Notes: generated by a model not told the origin, from the sequence alone. A stretch of 64,000 nucleotides of DNA from Aspidiotus rigidus (GCA_035079385.1 JAVHKY010000018.1:2790001-2854000); one strand, 5' to 3'; shown: positions 46,790-58,495, numbered from the stretch's first letter. Numbers and translations are program-made.

Positions 46790-48919
46790 CCTTTAAACTC
46801 AATTAATACGGTTAATAAAGGCAATTCTTAGAAGCTAACGAAGTAGGCTATTAGCTTTTTTTTTGTATATTAGGTACTTGAACAATTTTGCTACAATTTT
46901 ATTTCTGTTTTTTGAACATTTGAACGTGTGTAATTTAACACGGACAATGTCGAGGTTCTGTACATTTAAGAACATAATTATATTCAAATTTGTTTTGATG
47001 AGTGCAAATTACTCACCAGAGGAGATGTGTGTGCAAGTATTTGTATGTGTAGTTTATTCGACTATGTGTGCGAATTACCAACTCCCGTTGAGTCTTGGTA
47101 TGTAGGGATAATTTACAAACTATTATTCGACTTCTGTCAAGCTATATCTATTTATAACACACATGAATAAATTTCAACATTTTGGAATGAATGTGAACTA
47201 TAGAGAGTATTTCTCAAAGTATTTTCGAGCTGAGTACCATGCCATTTTCAGTTTTTCGATACCTGTTACCTCTCATTGTTGTGCAATACTCACGTATAAT
47301 TCTCGCGCTTTATCGCAACAGGCAAGTCTACCTTCTCGCGCATTGAAATTTTGTAGCTCGATAAGATATGTTACGCGTCGCAACAATCCGCGGTAACTAA
47401 ACATAAGTATTGCTCAATAATGAGAGGTAATATCGAAAAACGGAAAATGACGTGGTACTCAGCGACGAAAATACTTCCAGAAATACCTTCTATAGATCAT
47501 GTTCATTCCAGAGGTTTGAAATTTGTTCCCGTGTGTAAGAAATAAATAGAAATTGTCTTAAATGACGGCAGATTGTTGTAATTGTAATAAATGTTTCACT
47601 ATCTCGAATGCTGTTCACGTTATTTTCCATTTTATGGAGGATATAGTGGCGTGCAACGGGCTGAAAATAATTCCTGTTCCGCTGTTTTCCGGCTTATCCA
47701 GGGTGCTTCACACGGTGAAACTATCGGGACCACGATTTGTTTCCTCATATATCAACGCAGGTTCCCACGATATTCAGTCCATACATCGCCATAATCGATA
47801 CATCAAAATTTATAATATTTCGACGACTTATAACAATTTAATTCTATGTTTTCCAAGAAGAGGAAATATTTTTCCACCTTCTAGTTTACGATTTATTTAG
47901 CCTATCTTTCTTCATTGTTTTCAGGTCAATGCGTCTAGAAGAAACCGAATTCTCTTTACGTATGGTCAACTTAAGATCTTAAGAGCCCATTTCAATGATA
48001 ACGATTCGCCAGGGCGAAAACAAATGAAAGAAATCGCAGCGAAAATTAATCGATCAATATGGGAGACTAAACGATGGTTCCAAGGTCAACGGTATCGCGA
48101 GAAGAAACGTGCAGCTCAAGAAGAACAAATACAAGTAAAAAACTTGAAAACCTACCATCAGTTGAAAACCTTACAAGAACATTTTGATCGAAATAAATTT
48201 CTGTCGCCAAAGGAAATCGAGGAGATTGCTGTCGAAAGTGGCCTATCATATCAAGGGTGGTCAACAACTGGTTTAAGTTGACTCGGCATAATAGGAAACA
48301 ATCTTCTATAAATTGTATAAGAAACCGAAAGCAAGAATCAGCTGAAGATCAAATGGAATGGCTTTGATATGCGCCCTTTTATATTTTAATTAAGACGCCT
48401 ATCCGTGGAAAAAGAAAATTCACGGACGTATGTAATCTGCACACACTTTTAAAAATCGTACAAAATTTTTGGTATAAACTGCACACCGTGCATTTCGCAC
48501 ACGCGGAAATTAAAATGAGTATAAACTGCACACAGGGTAATTTGCACACATCAAAGAAAGCATTATCTAAACCGTTCCATCTAGATGTGTTCAATGAATC
48601 AGCACCGCCTCATGATATCATTGACGAGTTATACTGTATAATATGTAAGAATTCCGGTTTCTTCTTATGTGAATATCATCAAGATGAGCCTGAATAGAAT
48701 AGGTTCCCGATTAACGTTTCTATGAGGGACTTGAAAAAATTTCACCTGAACTCCTAAGATCTTGAGGAACGAAGATCAATCATTATTTAGAAAAACTCCG
48801 GCTTCCTTAATGAAGTTAAACAAGGAATGCAGGGAACCTGTTCTCTGAGTCAAATTGGTTGGGGTATTGAGAATTCAAGAAAGCCTAGATCTAGTATAAA
48901 GGTAGCATGAAAAAGGCCT
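46790..48919 (+). repeat. Homeobox repeat unit, copy 5
   Basis: Same order of segments as the other units: AACTCAATTAATACGG, AACGAAGTAGGCTATTAG with T-run, CGTTGAGTCTTGGTATG, ATGACGGCAGATTGTTG (47562), homeobox exon, then the 3' block with AATCGTACAAAATTTTTGG. It is closest to 59220-60400: both share a TCTCATTGTTGTGCAATACTC block and an inverted remnant of it (47230-47480). The LINE at 48933 interrupts its 3' block; unit sequence resumes at 58772. Confidence 0.8.
47925..48350 (+). pseudogene. Double-homeodomain exon, copy 5 (HD1 intact, HD2 frameshifted)
   Basis: Phase-0 opening after TTGTTTTCAG. Homeodomain 1 is complete with F8, Q12, L16, F20, W48, F49 and R53, and Gly at position 51 (WFQGQRYREKKR). 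HD2 is open through EEIAVESGLS, then two extra bases relative to copy 3 (near 48250) shift the frame before the recognition helix, ending at 48279-48281. The alternate frame still spells the WFKLTRHNRK helix. Copies 1 and 5 share this variant. Confidence 0.75.
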
Positions 48920-49003
48920 AGACCTACTATAATAATAATAATAGCCTTTTATTCCGAATTATATAAATACATGCATAATTATAACATTCACATATACAGT
49001 ATC

Positions 49004-49830
49004 CTAATCGAACGCCCATTCCCGAGCATAGGCCTCCCCTACCTTTTTCCAAATTAATCTATTTCTTGCGACCCTTTCCCATAGTATGCCATACTTATCC
49101 TCTACGCTTTGTCTCCATCTCGTTGGCGGTCTTCCCCTCTTCCTCTTGTTTCCCAATGGAGTCCAGTCGGTTAATCTTTTAGCCCAAGAGTTGTTGTTTT
49201 TCCTTGCTAAGTGTCCTGCGTATTTAATTTTTAGACTGCCCACCCTTTCCATGATATCCCTTGTACCCGTTTTCTCCCTAATTTTTTCATTTCTAATCTT
49301 GTCACTGATCTTTGCACCCAGAATGCTTCTCTCCATACGTCTTTGCGTAATTTGTAAGCTGTTTGCTTGTTTTTTGGTCAAAGCCCAAGTTTGCGCACCA
49401 TAGGTGAGTATTGGTATTACACACGATTCGAGAATCCTAACCTTCGAGGTTGTTTGCATGTTACTCTTAAATATTTGTCTTAGTGCCCAATAACCTCTCC
49501 AAGCTTTTTTCCTTCTTTCAATTAATTCCTTGTTTAAAGCCTGCTCAAATGACATAATTTGCCCTAAGTACGTATATTCACTAACCCACTCTATTTCCCA
49601 TCCATCGAATATTAAATTCGTAATCTGGCTTTTGCACATATACTTCGTTTTTTCCTTGTTCATCTGTAGCCCCACGTTATTGCACTCGTACATCAATTCC
49701 AGCACCATTTTTTTTATTTCTACTCTGCTTTTAGTAATTAGCTCTACATCGTCAGCAACCTTAAATTATTCAGATTTTTACCTTCAATATTTATTCCATA
49801 TTCTTCCCACATTCATTTTAATACCGACTT
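49004..49830 (-). pseudogene. LINE ORF2, C-terminal part
   Basis: Continues the LINE RT after the 2.1 kb insertion: GINIEGKNLNNLR, then the catalytic region with ADD after a one-base loss, VELITKSRVEIKK, then the C-terminal domain (YTYLGQIMSFEQALNKE, GAQTWALTKKQ, RKRGRPPTRWRQSVEDK) to the stop at 49004-49006. Confidence 0.8.
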
Positions 49831-51976
49831 TTCTAACTAGAAAAGTGAGGTATTACACCCGTAGCAAGGTCAACAGGGGGAGTGGGTAATGAATTTTCTC
49901 GACGTTTTAGGGGTCCTAGATCACAACTAGCATAAAAAAAATTTTCAGGTTTCCTTATATATATATGTATATAAGATTTTTTTGTCCGCGGAACTCCTCC
50001 GAAACTACCCGATGGATTTTTTTGTAACTTGGCCATATTGTAGTAGTATATTTGAAGATGTGCACCTGCATTTTTTTTGAGGATCGGATGAGTAGTTCTC
50101 GAGAAATTTTTACTTTTGTTGAAAAATTTTTCACTATTACGAGTAGCTTCTTACGAATAGCTGCGAGTAGCTGCTTACGTTAGGAGAAGCGGATTTTCCT
50201 ATACGTTTACCACTTTCGTTATCAGTACGTGTATTATTGTGAAGAACCTTTCATCATTCGACAGGTTCATTCTTTGTTCATTCTTTACCAAGGGTTCATT
50301 GGATTTTATTTCCGATGAAACCTTTTCGTTCAAATTTAGTACACTTGTTTCTCGCTTCCCACAGCCCCTAGAGCGTTGAATTTTGTTTTGTCAAATTTTA
50401 TTTGTTTCGTTAAATTTATTTTTGAACGGATAGTGGCAATGGCGAGTTGTTCATTTTTCTAGCTATTTTTCATTATTATTAGTCATACTCGATAGTTTTG
50501 TTTTTTTTTTATTATTATTTTACGAGCATTATAAACTGCATGAGGGTTATTTGCTCGGCGTTACAATCTTATTTTAGAACATTACTTGAATTAGGTTAAA
50601 TTAGGTACGTATTGGTGGAATTGAGTGGCGATCGAACGGAAGTTGTTGGTGAATTATATGAAGTTGTAGAATTGAGTGGTGCGTAAATAAGTTAGGGTTG
50701 AGTCGATGGTTTCGGAGTTGTTGTTTAGTGCTGCATTGATATTGGCAGATATATTTAGGGAGGTTCGAGTGGGTTGCAGGACGGGGCATGAGAAAAAATG
50801 ATCAACTGATAAATTTTCTTGGAGACAGTGAGGGCATGATGGAGGAGCGAGATTAGTGAGAAGATAAATATGCGTAAGACGAGTGTGGCCTATTCGCAGC
50901 CGAGCTAAAATGACCTCCTCTTGCCTTGAATTTCGTTGGGATGAGGACCAAAATGTGGGTTCACGTTTTATTTTTCTTAATTTGTTATTCGACTGATTTT
51001 AGTGAAAACCTTGAGTTTGAATGATTAAGTACAATTTTTTAATCTTCATCAAGTGTGCTGATGCGAGACTACCAGGGTGATTTCACTCTTAATTAATAAT
51101 TGATTTATTTGTCATTTTTTCATGTATGGGTACATAATTAATAGTGGTTCATAGTTGATTTGAGGTGTCTCAGGAGATGGAAATATTATTTTCAATTTGG
51201 ACTGGCTTTTTTGAGTGAGATTTGAGATTAGACTAACGAGTAAACCGGGCTTGGGTGCTATATATTTTTACCGAATTTTCTAGCTAGAAAAGTGAGGTAT
51301 TTTGTTAATACGTTTGGAATGGTTGAAGCGTGAGGGAAGGAATGAGGGGTTGACTATTGGGTGATTGGTTGCTTCTTTCGTTTCGACATCGATTTTTTTA
51401 GTTTTTTGGGATCTCGTTGTAGCTGGATTCCCAGATGAAGAATTTTGGGGTGGAGTGTGCATAGAAAATGGTGATACGATAGCGTGAAGGCAATTTATGA
51501 GTTCACGAGAGGAATAGCAGCTCGAGGTAGCTTTAAGAGATGCCAGGAATCGGAAGTGATAAAGAATTGAACCACTCATCCTAATATACAGTATACTAGA
51601 CTAATAATATGCTAAGAATAAGGTATGGGAAAAAATAATTGTAGAGCTCTTTTTTATCAGAAACAACTGTTATAGCCTCGTAGCAGTTTGGACAGGGGGA
51701 GGGGGAGTGGTTTTTCTGGAGACGTTTTGTAGGTTTTAGATGACTCTTAGCCTAAATTATAACAAAATTCAGGTTTCCTTATTGGATTATAGGTATTTTC
51801 CTCTGTTATCTGTTGATGTGACATCGTAGTGATAGAATTTATAAACTGAGTTTTATTGTTTATTCTACAAATGTTTGACATGATTGACAGGTCATTGGTA
51901 TTTAATTTAAAGAGAGGGAGTGACTCTCTCAATGTTTTTTGCATTGTGGGAAGAAAAGTCGTGTACTACTCACGCG
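49827..51976. mobile_element. Compound insertion in the LINE RT (includes an RNase H LINE tail)
   Basis: LINE RT coding stops at about 51977 (LEWIFKK) and resumes at about 49826. Inside, minus-strand 50965-50640 encodes the C-terminal end of another LINE type (EVILARLRIGHTRLTHIYLL, then CPHCLQENLSVDHFFSCP), typical of I/Jockey/R1-like elements. TTTCTA(A/G)CTAGAAAAGTGAG occurs near 49834 and 51279. A GTAGCAAGGTCAACAGGGGGAG-like block occurs near 49861 and 51680. So at least two related repeats bracket the LINE fragment. Confidence 0.6.
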
Positions 51977-54246
51977 ACTGCGTGAGTGTTTTTTTAAATA
52001 TCCATTCGAGTACAGCATTAAAGAGATTTGGAGAAAGTGGGTCACCTTGCGCAACTCCTCTGCTAGTTCTAAACGATTTACCTACTCTGTCTAACTTTAT
52101 ATGTGCTGTGGCATTTTCGTATATATTCTTAATTATTTGTATGCTTTTTCCATCTATTCCATTTTCTATTAGCGCCAATATTAAGCTTTCGTGACTCACT
52201 AAATCGAATGCCTTTCTAAAATCGATAAAAACCAAGTGCACATCAATGTTATATTTCTTAGATTTTTCAATTAACTGATTAAGCGTGTGAATGTGGTCGA
52301 TAGTTGTGTATCCCCTCCTAAATCCTGCCTGTTCCTCAGTTTGATACCGATCAAGTTTCGTATACATTCTATTTTTCAAGACTTTCATAAAAACCTTCCT
52401 CAAGTCGGCAGAGAGACTTAACGGCCTGTAATTATCGAGTTTTCTTTTATCGCCTTTTTTATGTAGTAATATTATTTCCGATTCACACCATTGCTTCGGT
52501 GTTCTCTCCTCCACTATGATTTTGTTAAACAGTATTTGCAAAAAGGGAACCAACTCAATAGTAAATAATTTCAAAAATTCATTTTCGATAGCATCTTCCC
52601 CTGACGCTTTGCCTAATTTTAGCTCTTCTATAACGACTCTTATTTCTGATTTAATAAACTCTAAGAAGGTTTCCTTGTTGCAATTATTCCATGTTGTATC
52701 GCTTGCCTCGCTTTGTTCATAGTCATCGCTATTGTACAGTTTCTCGTAGTATTTTGTTGCCTCATTCATAATTTTGTCTCTTCCCTTGATCGATTTTCCG
52801 TTACTATCTTCTAGTTCCATAATCATTTTACTTCCTTTACTTAGTTCTTTTCTCAACTTTTTTGTTGACCAGGTTTCTTCTATAATTTCTTTCGTTCTAT
52901 TTTCTTCCCACATCTTGCAATCCTTCCTGATTTCTCTCCTAACAAGTTTGTTGACTTCCGCTAACTCAATTTTCTGCTCCTTACTCAAATTGCGTTTACA
53001 TTTCAGTTCTTCTCTTCTCTCTATAAGATTCTTGGTTTCAATTGTCAGTTTATCGTCAGTTATCGCTCTTTCTTTTTTAGCACCGAACTTTTTAGCAGTT
53101 AGATTACATACATCAGTAATTATATCGTACATTTCCTGAACATTCATATTCGTTATTTTTTCTTCATCGATTCCTATCCTATTGTTTAGTTCTTCATAGA
53201 TACAAACTTTTGCTTTGTTCATTTTATGTATTGGAAAGATCACTCTTCCTGTCTTTCTGACTCTCTTGTACGAGTTGTATTTTGCTCTCTTTTTAATACC
53301 TATTGTCGCTCTTCCTATTCTGTGATCTGATGCGAATTTAAAGCTAGTTAAAATTGTTACATCTTTAACGATGCTCATATCATTAATCAGCAAATGATCG
53401 ATCTCGTTTTTCACCTCGACCGTTCGGTGATAACCACGTCCACTTTCTTTCTTTTCTTTTCTTGAAGAAGCTTCCTGCGATTTTCATATTGTTTCTGTAG
53501 GCGAACTCGCTGAGAATCTCACCATTTTTATTTTGCACTCCTATGCCATACTTCCCTATAATTGCATCTTCATCATCGTTTTTCCCCACCTTTGCGTTCC
53601 AATCACCCATAATAATTGTATAATACTCCTTTACTTCCTCGAGAGTGTTTTGTACCATTGTGTAAAATTCATCCGTCTCTTCATCGCTAGCCTCCATAGT
53701 TGGTGCATAAACCTGTATAATTGACAGTACTGTTCCATTACTCAAATCGACTTTAACTAAAGCTATTCGCTCGTTCACCTTTTTGATTTCTATAATTTTT
53801 TCCCACATTCTCCCATTTATATAAAAGCCCACACCTTTTTGTCCCTTCTTTTCACCTGCGTAATATAAATAGTTGCCATTTTTCCTCTTTATTATTTCCT
53901 CGCCCACTCTCTTGACTTCTGATAGGCCTATAATATCCCACTTGATACTTCCTAATGCAACTTCCAATTCATATAGTCGATCCTCATTTGCTATACCCCT
54001 TGTATTAAAAAATAATATTCTGGGCTCTTCTTCATAATTTTTGTGATTATTTGTTCGTACACAATTTTGACTTACAGGTAGGGGGTAGCTAGCCACATTT
54101 CCCCGCGGTTGCTTAGTCCGGCTTGGGGAATGATTAATTTGATTTATTTTATTATATTTACCTTTATTTACATCAAATCGGGGGGGTAACGGCCTTAATT
54201 CCCCACGGTGGCTTGGTCCGTCTTGGGGAATGGGAGTCCAGTACAT
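51977..54246 (-). pseudogene. LINE ORF2, endonuclease and N-terminal RT
   Basis: 54246-53400 encodes the apurinic-type endonuclease (ILFFNTRGIANEDRLYELE; IQVYAPT; MGDWNAKVG; WTWLSPNG). A frameshift at about 53410 leads to the frame 53414-51977: KNEIDHLLIN, SDHRIGRATI, a charged linker, then RT (NYRPLSLSADLRKVFMK; LVFIDFRKAFDLVSHESL; GVAQGDPLSPNLFNAVLEWI). Similar insect proteins are often annotated 'craniofacial development protein 2-like' because of the endonuclease. Confidence 0.85.
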
Positions 54247-54483
54247 TTACCTATTTTTTATAAGTGAACAAGAAATCCAGAGTTTGTTAACTGCTTCTTC
54301 CGGCGGGTTTTGTTTGATTGTTGGTTGAGGTAGATTCGTCTATCCATATTTGGTTTTCGGCTCGGGGAAGCTTGGATCGTTGCACTGTTGTTTCGTTCTC
54401 GTTAGCTCGGCTATTTTCCTTGTTAGTAATCTCAATAAGGCTGCGTGCGTCCAGATTCCGTTTATTACGAGGTGTAGTTAAAT

Positions 54484-54714
54484 TTAACCTCTCTTCCATT
54501 CCTTGTATCTGCTTGAATCACTTTCTGTGTAAATAACTGTTGGTCCGTTTTGCCGCTCCCTAACTTTGATTTTTCCATCGAAACATTTCGCAGAGAATAG
54601 CATTCCTTCGTCGACCATCTCTCTCGCTTCGAACCACCTTGTTCTTGTCTCTCGTGAGAGGTGATCGTTGAAATATATCGGTATAGTAGTGTTAATTCCA
54701 ACGTCTTTTCCGAC
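54484..54714 (-). pseudogene. LINE ORF1, C-terminal part
   Basis: Minus-strand GINTTIPIYFNDHLSRETRT to a stop at 54484-54486. It continues, in the same reading frame, the ORF1 sequence that ends at the other side of the Penelope insertion (58106). The next minus-strand stretch, 54287-54499, is a short Asn/Arg/Thr-rich frame of unknown role between ORF1 and ORF2. Confidence 0.8.
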
Positions 54715-54726
54715 TGGTTTTGCTGA

Positions 54727-55294
54727 ACAATAAAGAGGAATACTCCGACGTGGGGTAAAAAAATGCAAACCGCAGAAAAAATGAAAATACGACGAGCGCT
54801 TTCGGTTAAACAACCATCTTTGGTTAAACAACCATCTTCGAGCCTGAAATGAAAGCAACTGACGAACAAAAGAGAAGAACGAGGTATTAAGATCGTCCAA
54901 ACGAGAAATCACGGTGTGAGTCATAAACAAGTTCGATCAGGCCATCTTCCGGAATATACGAATTAAGAACAGTGATACCGTCAGTGTTGAGATGACGAAT
55001 TATCTCTATATTCTCGAGGGCGATACGCTTACGGTAGGAATTCTCCTTATGGAGGAGCTTTTCGGATCCCTCACGGAAGCTGTGGCCACTGTTTATTAAG
55101 TGATCGGCGAAAGCTGACTCCCCCAAGTGTCCCTTCTTCCAAGACTTCAGGTGCTCAGCTACTCGAACTTTCATTTGGCGGCTGGTCTCACCAATATAAA
55201 AGCCTCCACAATCCTCACACTCCAACTTATACACACCACTCCTCTCATCAACAGGTATGGGGTCCTTCAGTCTCACAAACAACCTCTTGACTGT
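54727..55294 (-). repeat. Inverted 5'-truncated Penelope copy
   Basis: Reverse complement of about 57503-58050: it encodes on the minus strand the linker end and the whole GIY-YIG domain (55282-54887), then a pseudo-LTR missing its last part. It contains a short tandem duplication absent from the direct copies (GGTTAAACAACCATCTT twice, 54808-54838). Confidence 0.9.
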
Positions 55295-55483
55295 CTTAAT
55301 ACCTCGTTCTTCTCTTTTGTTCGTCAGTTGCTTTCATTTCAGGCTCGAAGATGGTTGTTTAACCGAAAGCGCTCGTCGTATTTTCATTTTTTCTGCGGTT
55401 TGCATTTTTTTACCCCACGTCGGAGTATTCCTCTTTATTGTTTAGTATGGATAGCTGTAACTTGAGGGAACGGATTCGTGTAA
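55295..55483 (+). repeat. Penelope 5' pseudo-LTR
   Basis: Direct repeat of 57905-58093, from CTTAATACCTCGTTC to GATTCGTGTAA. The element's start codon (55447) lies inside it. It contains GGTTGTTTAACCGAAAGCGC, a small stem followed by GAAA. Confidence 0.88.
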
Positions 55484-57909
55484 TTGAGAACGCTTCTGCG
55501 GCGTATTTACAGTTTCTTTTTCTGAAATTTCGGAAGCAACGCGCTTCGTTTTCCTCTCATATTTGGTTTCTTCGTCGGTGTTTAGTGTTACATTTGAGGC
55601 CCAAGTTCGTTAAATTCCGGTTCTATTCCGATTGCAAGGTTACGACTAAGAAACTGGAAAATTATATGAGGGAGAAGTGGATCAGAACAGAGTTGCGAAG
55701 ATGGTATGGTAAATTTAATATCACGACCAGATTAAACCTTATGGTCCATTCGAGACTCTCCGGCATGCTCCTCCCCCTTGAGTTGGATTACTTTATGAGA
55801 GACGTCAATGAAAAGTGTCGGAAGTTTGAGGCGAAGTTGAAGGAGAGGAAAAATAAGAAGCTGTCCTCCCTAATGACGGTTAATGAGGAGGTGGTTGAGG
55901 AGGGGGTGAGTGATGGTGTTGTCGTTCATAAATTCCACCCTCCCCTCATAAATAATAGTCAGGTAGTGTTCAATAGTGACGAAACATCTATCCTTGAGAA
56001 AGGTTTGAAGTTCAGTATGCCTCCCCTCAAGAATGATGAAACCTTGGCGAATGTTGTTGCGGATCTTGCGGTTAAGATTGGTCCTGGTTTTAATACCCAG
56101 AAAGTCTGTGCCGAATTAGTCCGTAATAACCCCCTCCCTCGCATGAGTAATAAATTGGGAGGAGTGATTCAGGGTCTAAGGAGGAAGATGAAAGAGGGAG
56201 ATTTGATCGTCACTAAGGCTGACAAGGGCAACGCTGTTGTAGTGATGGAGAGATCGGCCTATTCTTCTAAGGTCCATGAAGTCCTACAGCAGTGTGGTGC
56301 TAAAGAGAGTGAGGATTTCAGCTTTCCCAAGCATGTCAAAGAAGTTAGGTGTGTCATCAACAGGAGTGAGGCTGTTATCAAAACTCCTGCTTTGAAAAAA
56401 GCCCTCCTCGTTCCTAACCCCACACCCCCCCTCTTGTACGGGCTGCCTAAAGTGCATAAGAACAATACCCCGATGCGACCCGTTGTTTCTTTCGTCTCCT
56501 CTCCTACCTACCTCCTTGCTAAATTCCTTGACCGTTGGTTCAAAAATCGTATCGATTTTGAATCCCCTCATTCGGTCTTGAATTCGGCCTCTTTAACTGA
56601 CGTCCTCAAGGATGTAAGCCTTCCCCCGGGAACGACCATCTGCTCGTTTGATGTTGTTGGTTTGTTCCCGAATATTCCTAAGGCTGCTACTATCCAGCGT
56701 ATGGGTGAGCTACTCGTCAAAGCCAACATTCCTCATAATGAGTTTCACGAATTCTTCGATCTTCTTAATACTTGCTGGTCCCCTAACTATTGTAAATTTG
56801 AAGGGAAATTTTTCGAGTTCCCTGACGAGGTAGGGATCCCCATTGGATCACCACTAGGCTCTCTCATATCCGAAATGTTCATGTCTAAGTTTGAATTATA
56901 CCTCTTTTCCTCGAACCAGGTGTTACTTAATCATATTCATTATTGGCACAGGTACGTTGATGACGTTCTATGTACCTGGACTGGTCACCCAGATCTCCTT
57001 GGTGAGTTTCTGAGGTATCTCAATTCCTGGTACCCTTCCATCAAATTTACGTTGGAAGTAGGGGTATTTTCCATTAACTTTTTGGATTTATCGATCTCTA
57101 TAATAGACGGTATCCATAAGTTTGGAATTTACAGGAAAGATACTACGACCGATGTTTTAGTCCACGGTGGTTCGTTCGGTCCTGTTGCTCACAAGATGGC
57201 TGCTTTTCATAGCCTAGTTCACAGACTGACTCGTATTCCTTTGAGTCAGTCTGCCTTCAAGAAAGAGTTAATCACAATAAAACACCTGGCCAGAGTGAAT
57301 GGGGTCAATGGTGATGTTGACGTGATGGTTCGGAGGAAAGTTACGAGGGGCCTCCTGGATTCCACCACCTCCCTCCCCCGAGACACGATCCGTGATCGCC
57401 GTTTGCGTTGGATCAGTCTCCCTTTCTTGGGGAAGTTCTCCCAGCAATTGGGTCGGGCCCTTCGCCCGTTTGGCTTCAGACCCGCGTTTTACAACCCTAC
57501 CACAGTCAAGAGGTTGTTTGTGAGACTGAAGGACCCCATACCTGTTGATGAGAGGAGTGGTGTGTATAAGTTGGAGTGTGAGGATTGTGGAGGCTTTTAT
57601 ATTGGTGAGACCAGCCGCCAAATGAAAGTTCGAGTAGCTGAGCACCTGAAGTCTTGGAAGAAGGGACACTTGGGGGAGTCAGCTTTCGCCGATCACTTAA
57701 TAAACAGTGGCCACAGCTTCCGTGAGGGATCCGAAAAGCTCCTCCATAAGGAGAATTCCTACCGTAAGCGTATCGCCCTCGAGAATATAGAGATAATTCG
57801 TCATCTCAACACTGACGGTATCACTGTTCTTAATTCGTATATTCCGGAAGATGGCCTGATCGAACTTGTTTATGACTCACACCGTGATTTCTCGTTTGGA
57901 CGATCTTAA
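55447..57909 (+). CDS. Penelope-like RT with GIY-YIG endonuclease (820 aa)
   Basis: ATG at 55447, TAA at 57907-57909, no breaks. RT motifs in order: VTKADKGNAVVVM (about residue 260), YGLPKVHKNNTPMRPVVS (about 335), motif A CSFDVVGLFPNIP (about 402), motif B GIPIGSPLGSLISEMF (about 465), motif C YVDDVL (about 505), and the thumb-linked NFLDLSI and HKFGIYRKDTTTD. The linker RLKDPIPVDERSG precedes GIY-YIG (GVYKLECEDCGGFYIGETSR at about 705, then a catalytic-type Arg and a downstream H/E region). Reverse transcription is primed at a nick made by the endonuclease in this family. All core residues appear intact, so it is a candidate active element. Confidence 0.93.
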   Translation: MDSCNLRERIRVIENASAAYLQFLFLKFRKQRASFSSHIWFLRRCLVLHLRPKFVKFRFYSDCKVTTKKLENYMREKWIRTELRRWYGKFNITTRLNLMVHSRLSGMLLPLELDYFMRDVNEKCRKFEAKLKERKNKKLSSLMTVNEEVVEEGVSDGVVVHKFHPPLINNSQVVFNSDETSILEKGLKFSMPPLKNDETLANVVADLAVKIGPGFNTQKVCAELVRNNPLPRMSNKLGGVIQGLRRKMKEGDLIVTKADKGNAVVVMERSAYSSKVHEVLQQCGAKESEDFSFPKHVKEVRCVINRSEAVIKTPALKKALLVPNPTPPLLYGLPKVHKNNTPMRPVVSFVSSPTYLLAKFLDRWFKNRIDFESPHSVLNSASLTDVLKDVSLPPGTTICSFDVVGLFPNIPKAATIQRMGELLVKANIPHNEFHEFFDLLNTCWSPNYCKFEGKFFEFPDEVGIPIGSPLGSLISEMFMSKFELYLFSSNQVLLNHIHYWHRYVDDVLCTWTGHPDLLGEFLRYLNSWYPSIKFTLEVGVFSINFLDLSISIIDGIHKFGIYRKDTTTDVLVHGGSFGPVAHKMAAFHSLVHRLTRIPLSQSAFKKELITIKHLARVNGVNGDVDVMVRRKVTRGLLDSTTSLPRDTIRDRRLRWISLPFLGKFSQQLGRALRPFGFRPAFYNPTTVKRLFVRLKDPIPVDERSGVYKLECEDCGGFYIGETSRQMKVRVAEHLKSWKKGHLGESAFADHLINSGHSFREGSEKLLHKENSYRKRIALENIEIIRHLNTDGITVLNSYIPEDGLIELVYDSHRDFSFGRS

Positions 57910-58093
57910 TACCTCGTTCTTCTCTTTTGTTCGTCAGTTGCTTTCATTTCAGGCTCGAAGATGGTTGTTTAACCGAAAGCGCTCGTCGTATTTTCATTTT
58001 TTCTGCGGTTTGCATTTTTTTACCCCACGTCGGAGTATTCCTCTTTATTGTTTAGTATGGATAGCCGTAACTTGAGGGAACGGATTCGTGTAA
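57905..58093 (+). repeat. Penelope 3' pseudo-LTR
   Basis: Second direct copy of the 189-bp repeat, overlapping the last codons of the ORF and ending at the target duplication. Confidence 0.88.
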
Positions 58094-58105
58094 TGGTTTT
58101 GCTGA

Positions 58106-58495
58106 CTTTACTGCTTTCATAATTTCCTTCTTCTTTTCAAAGCTAAGGAATCGAGCAATGATTGGTTGTACACCTTTATTGGCGGGTAACCTATGTGCGA
58201 TCGTTATATCGTACTCTCTTAAAGTTACTCCCAATTTTCGAGCAATATCTGTTATCAGTATAATAAGGTTCTCACTCTCCACCACCGGAATGTTTCGTAT
58301 GATTATATCATTTTTCCTCCCATATTGGTCTAGATCGCTCATCTTGGCTCTCAGTTCGATATTCTCCTCCTTCAATCTAATTAGGTCGTTCTTCATTTCC
58401 TCTTTTTCAGCTTTCAACAATTCGACTTCGACTACAACTTTGTCTATTTTGGCGTTGGTTTGTTCGTCCTGTTGTGATTGAGTTAACGATAAAAC
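58106..58495 (-). pseudogene. LINE ORF1, N-terminal part
   Basis: Minus-strand frame with a coiled coil (KIDKVVVEVELLKAEKEEMK, then IRLKEENIELRAK), DQYGRKNDIIIRNIP and ITIAHRLPAN, the layout of LINE ORF1 proteins with an RNA-binding fold. It runs into the Penelope target site in phase with 54714. Confidence 0.8.

Larger units (their letters stand above)
54727..58093 (+). mobile_element. Penelope-like element, complete, inserted in LINE ORF1
   Basis: Bounded by the 12-bp target duplication TGGTTTTGCTGA (54715-54726 and 58094-58105). Layout: an inverted, 5'-truncated copy (54727-55294), then a pseudo-LTR (55295-55483), the ORF, and a second direct pseudo-LTR (57905-58093). Inverted partial copies joined to a full unit are typical of Penelope-like insertions. 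The open ORF and nearly identical pseudo-LTRs (one difference seen, GCTGT/GCCGT) point to recent activity. Confidence 0.93.

Noticed and set aside
47562..47900. 112-codon frame upstream of homeobox copy 5 (MTADCCNC...)
   Set aside because: The equivalent region in copies 2 and 6 has indels that break it, so a conserved exon is not supported. It may be 5' UTR or promoter.
50440..50800. Possible separate host gene on the minus strand
   Set aside because: The readable part matches the C-terminal Cys/His region of an RNase H-bearing LINE, so it is retroelement sequence.
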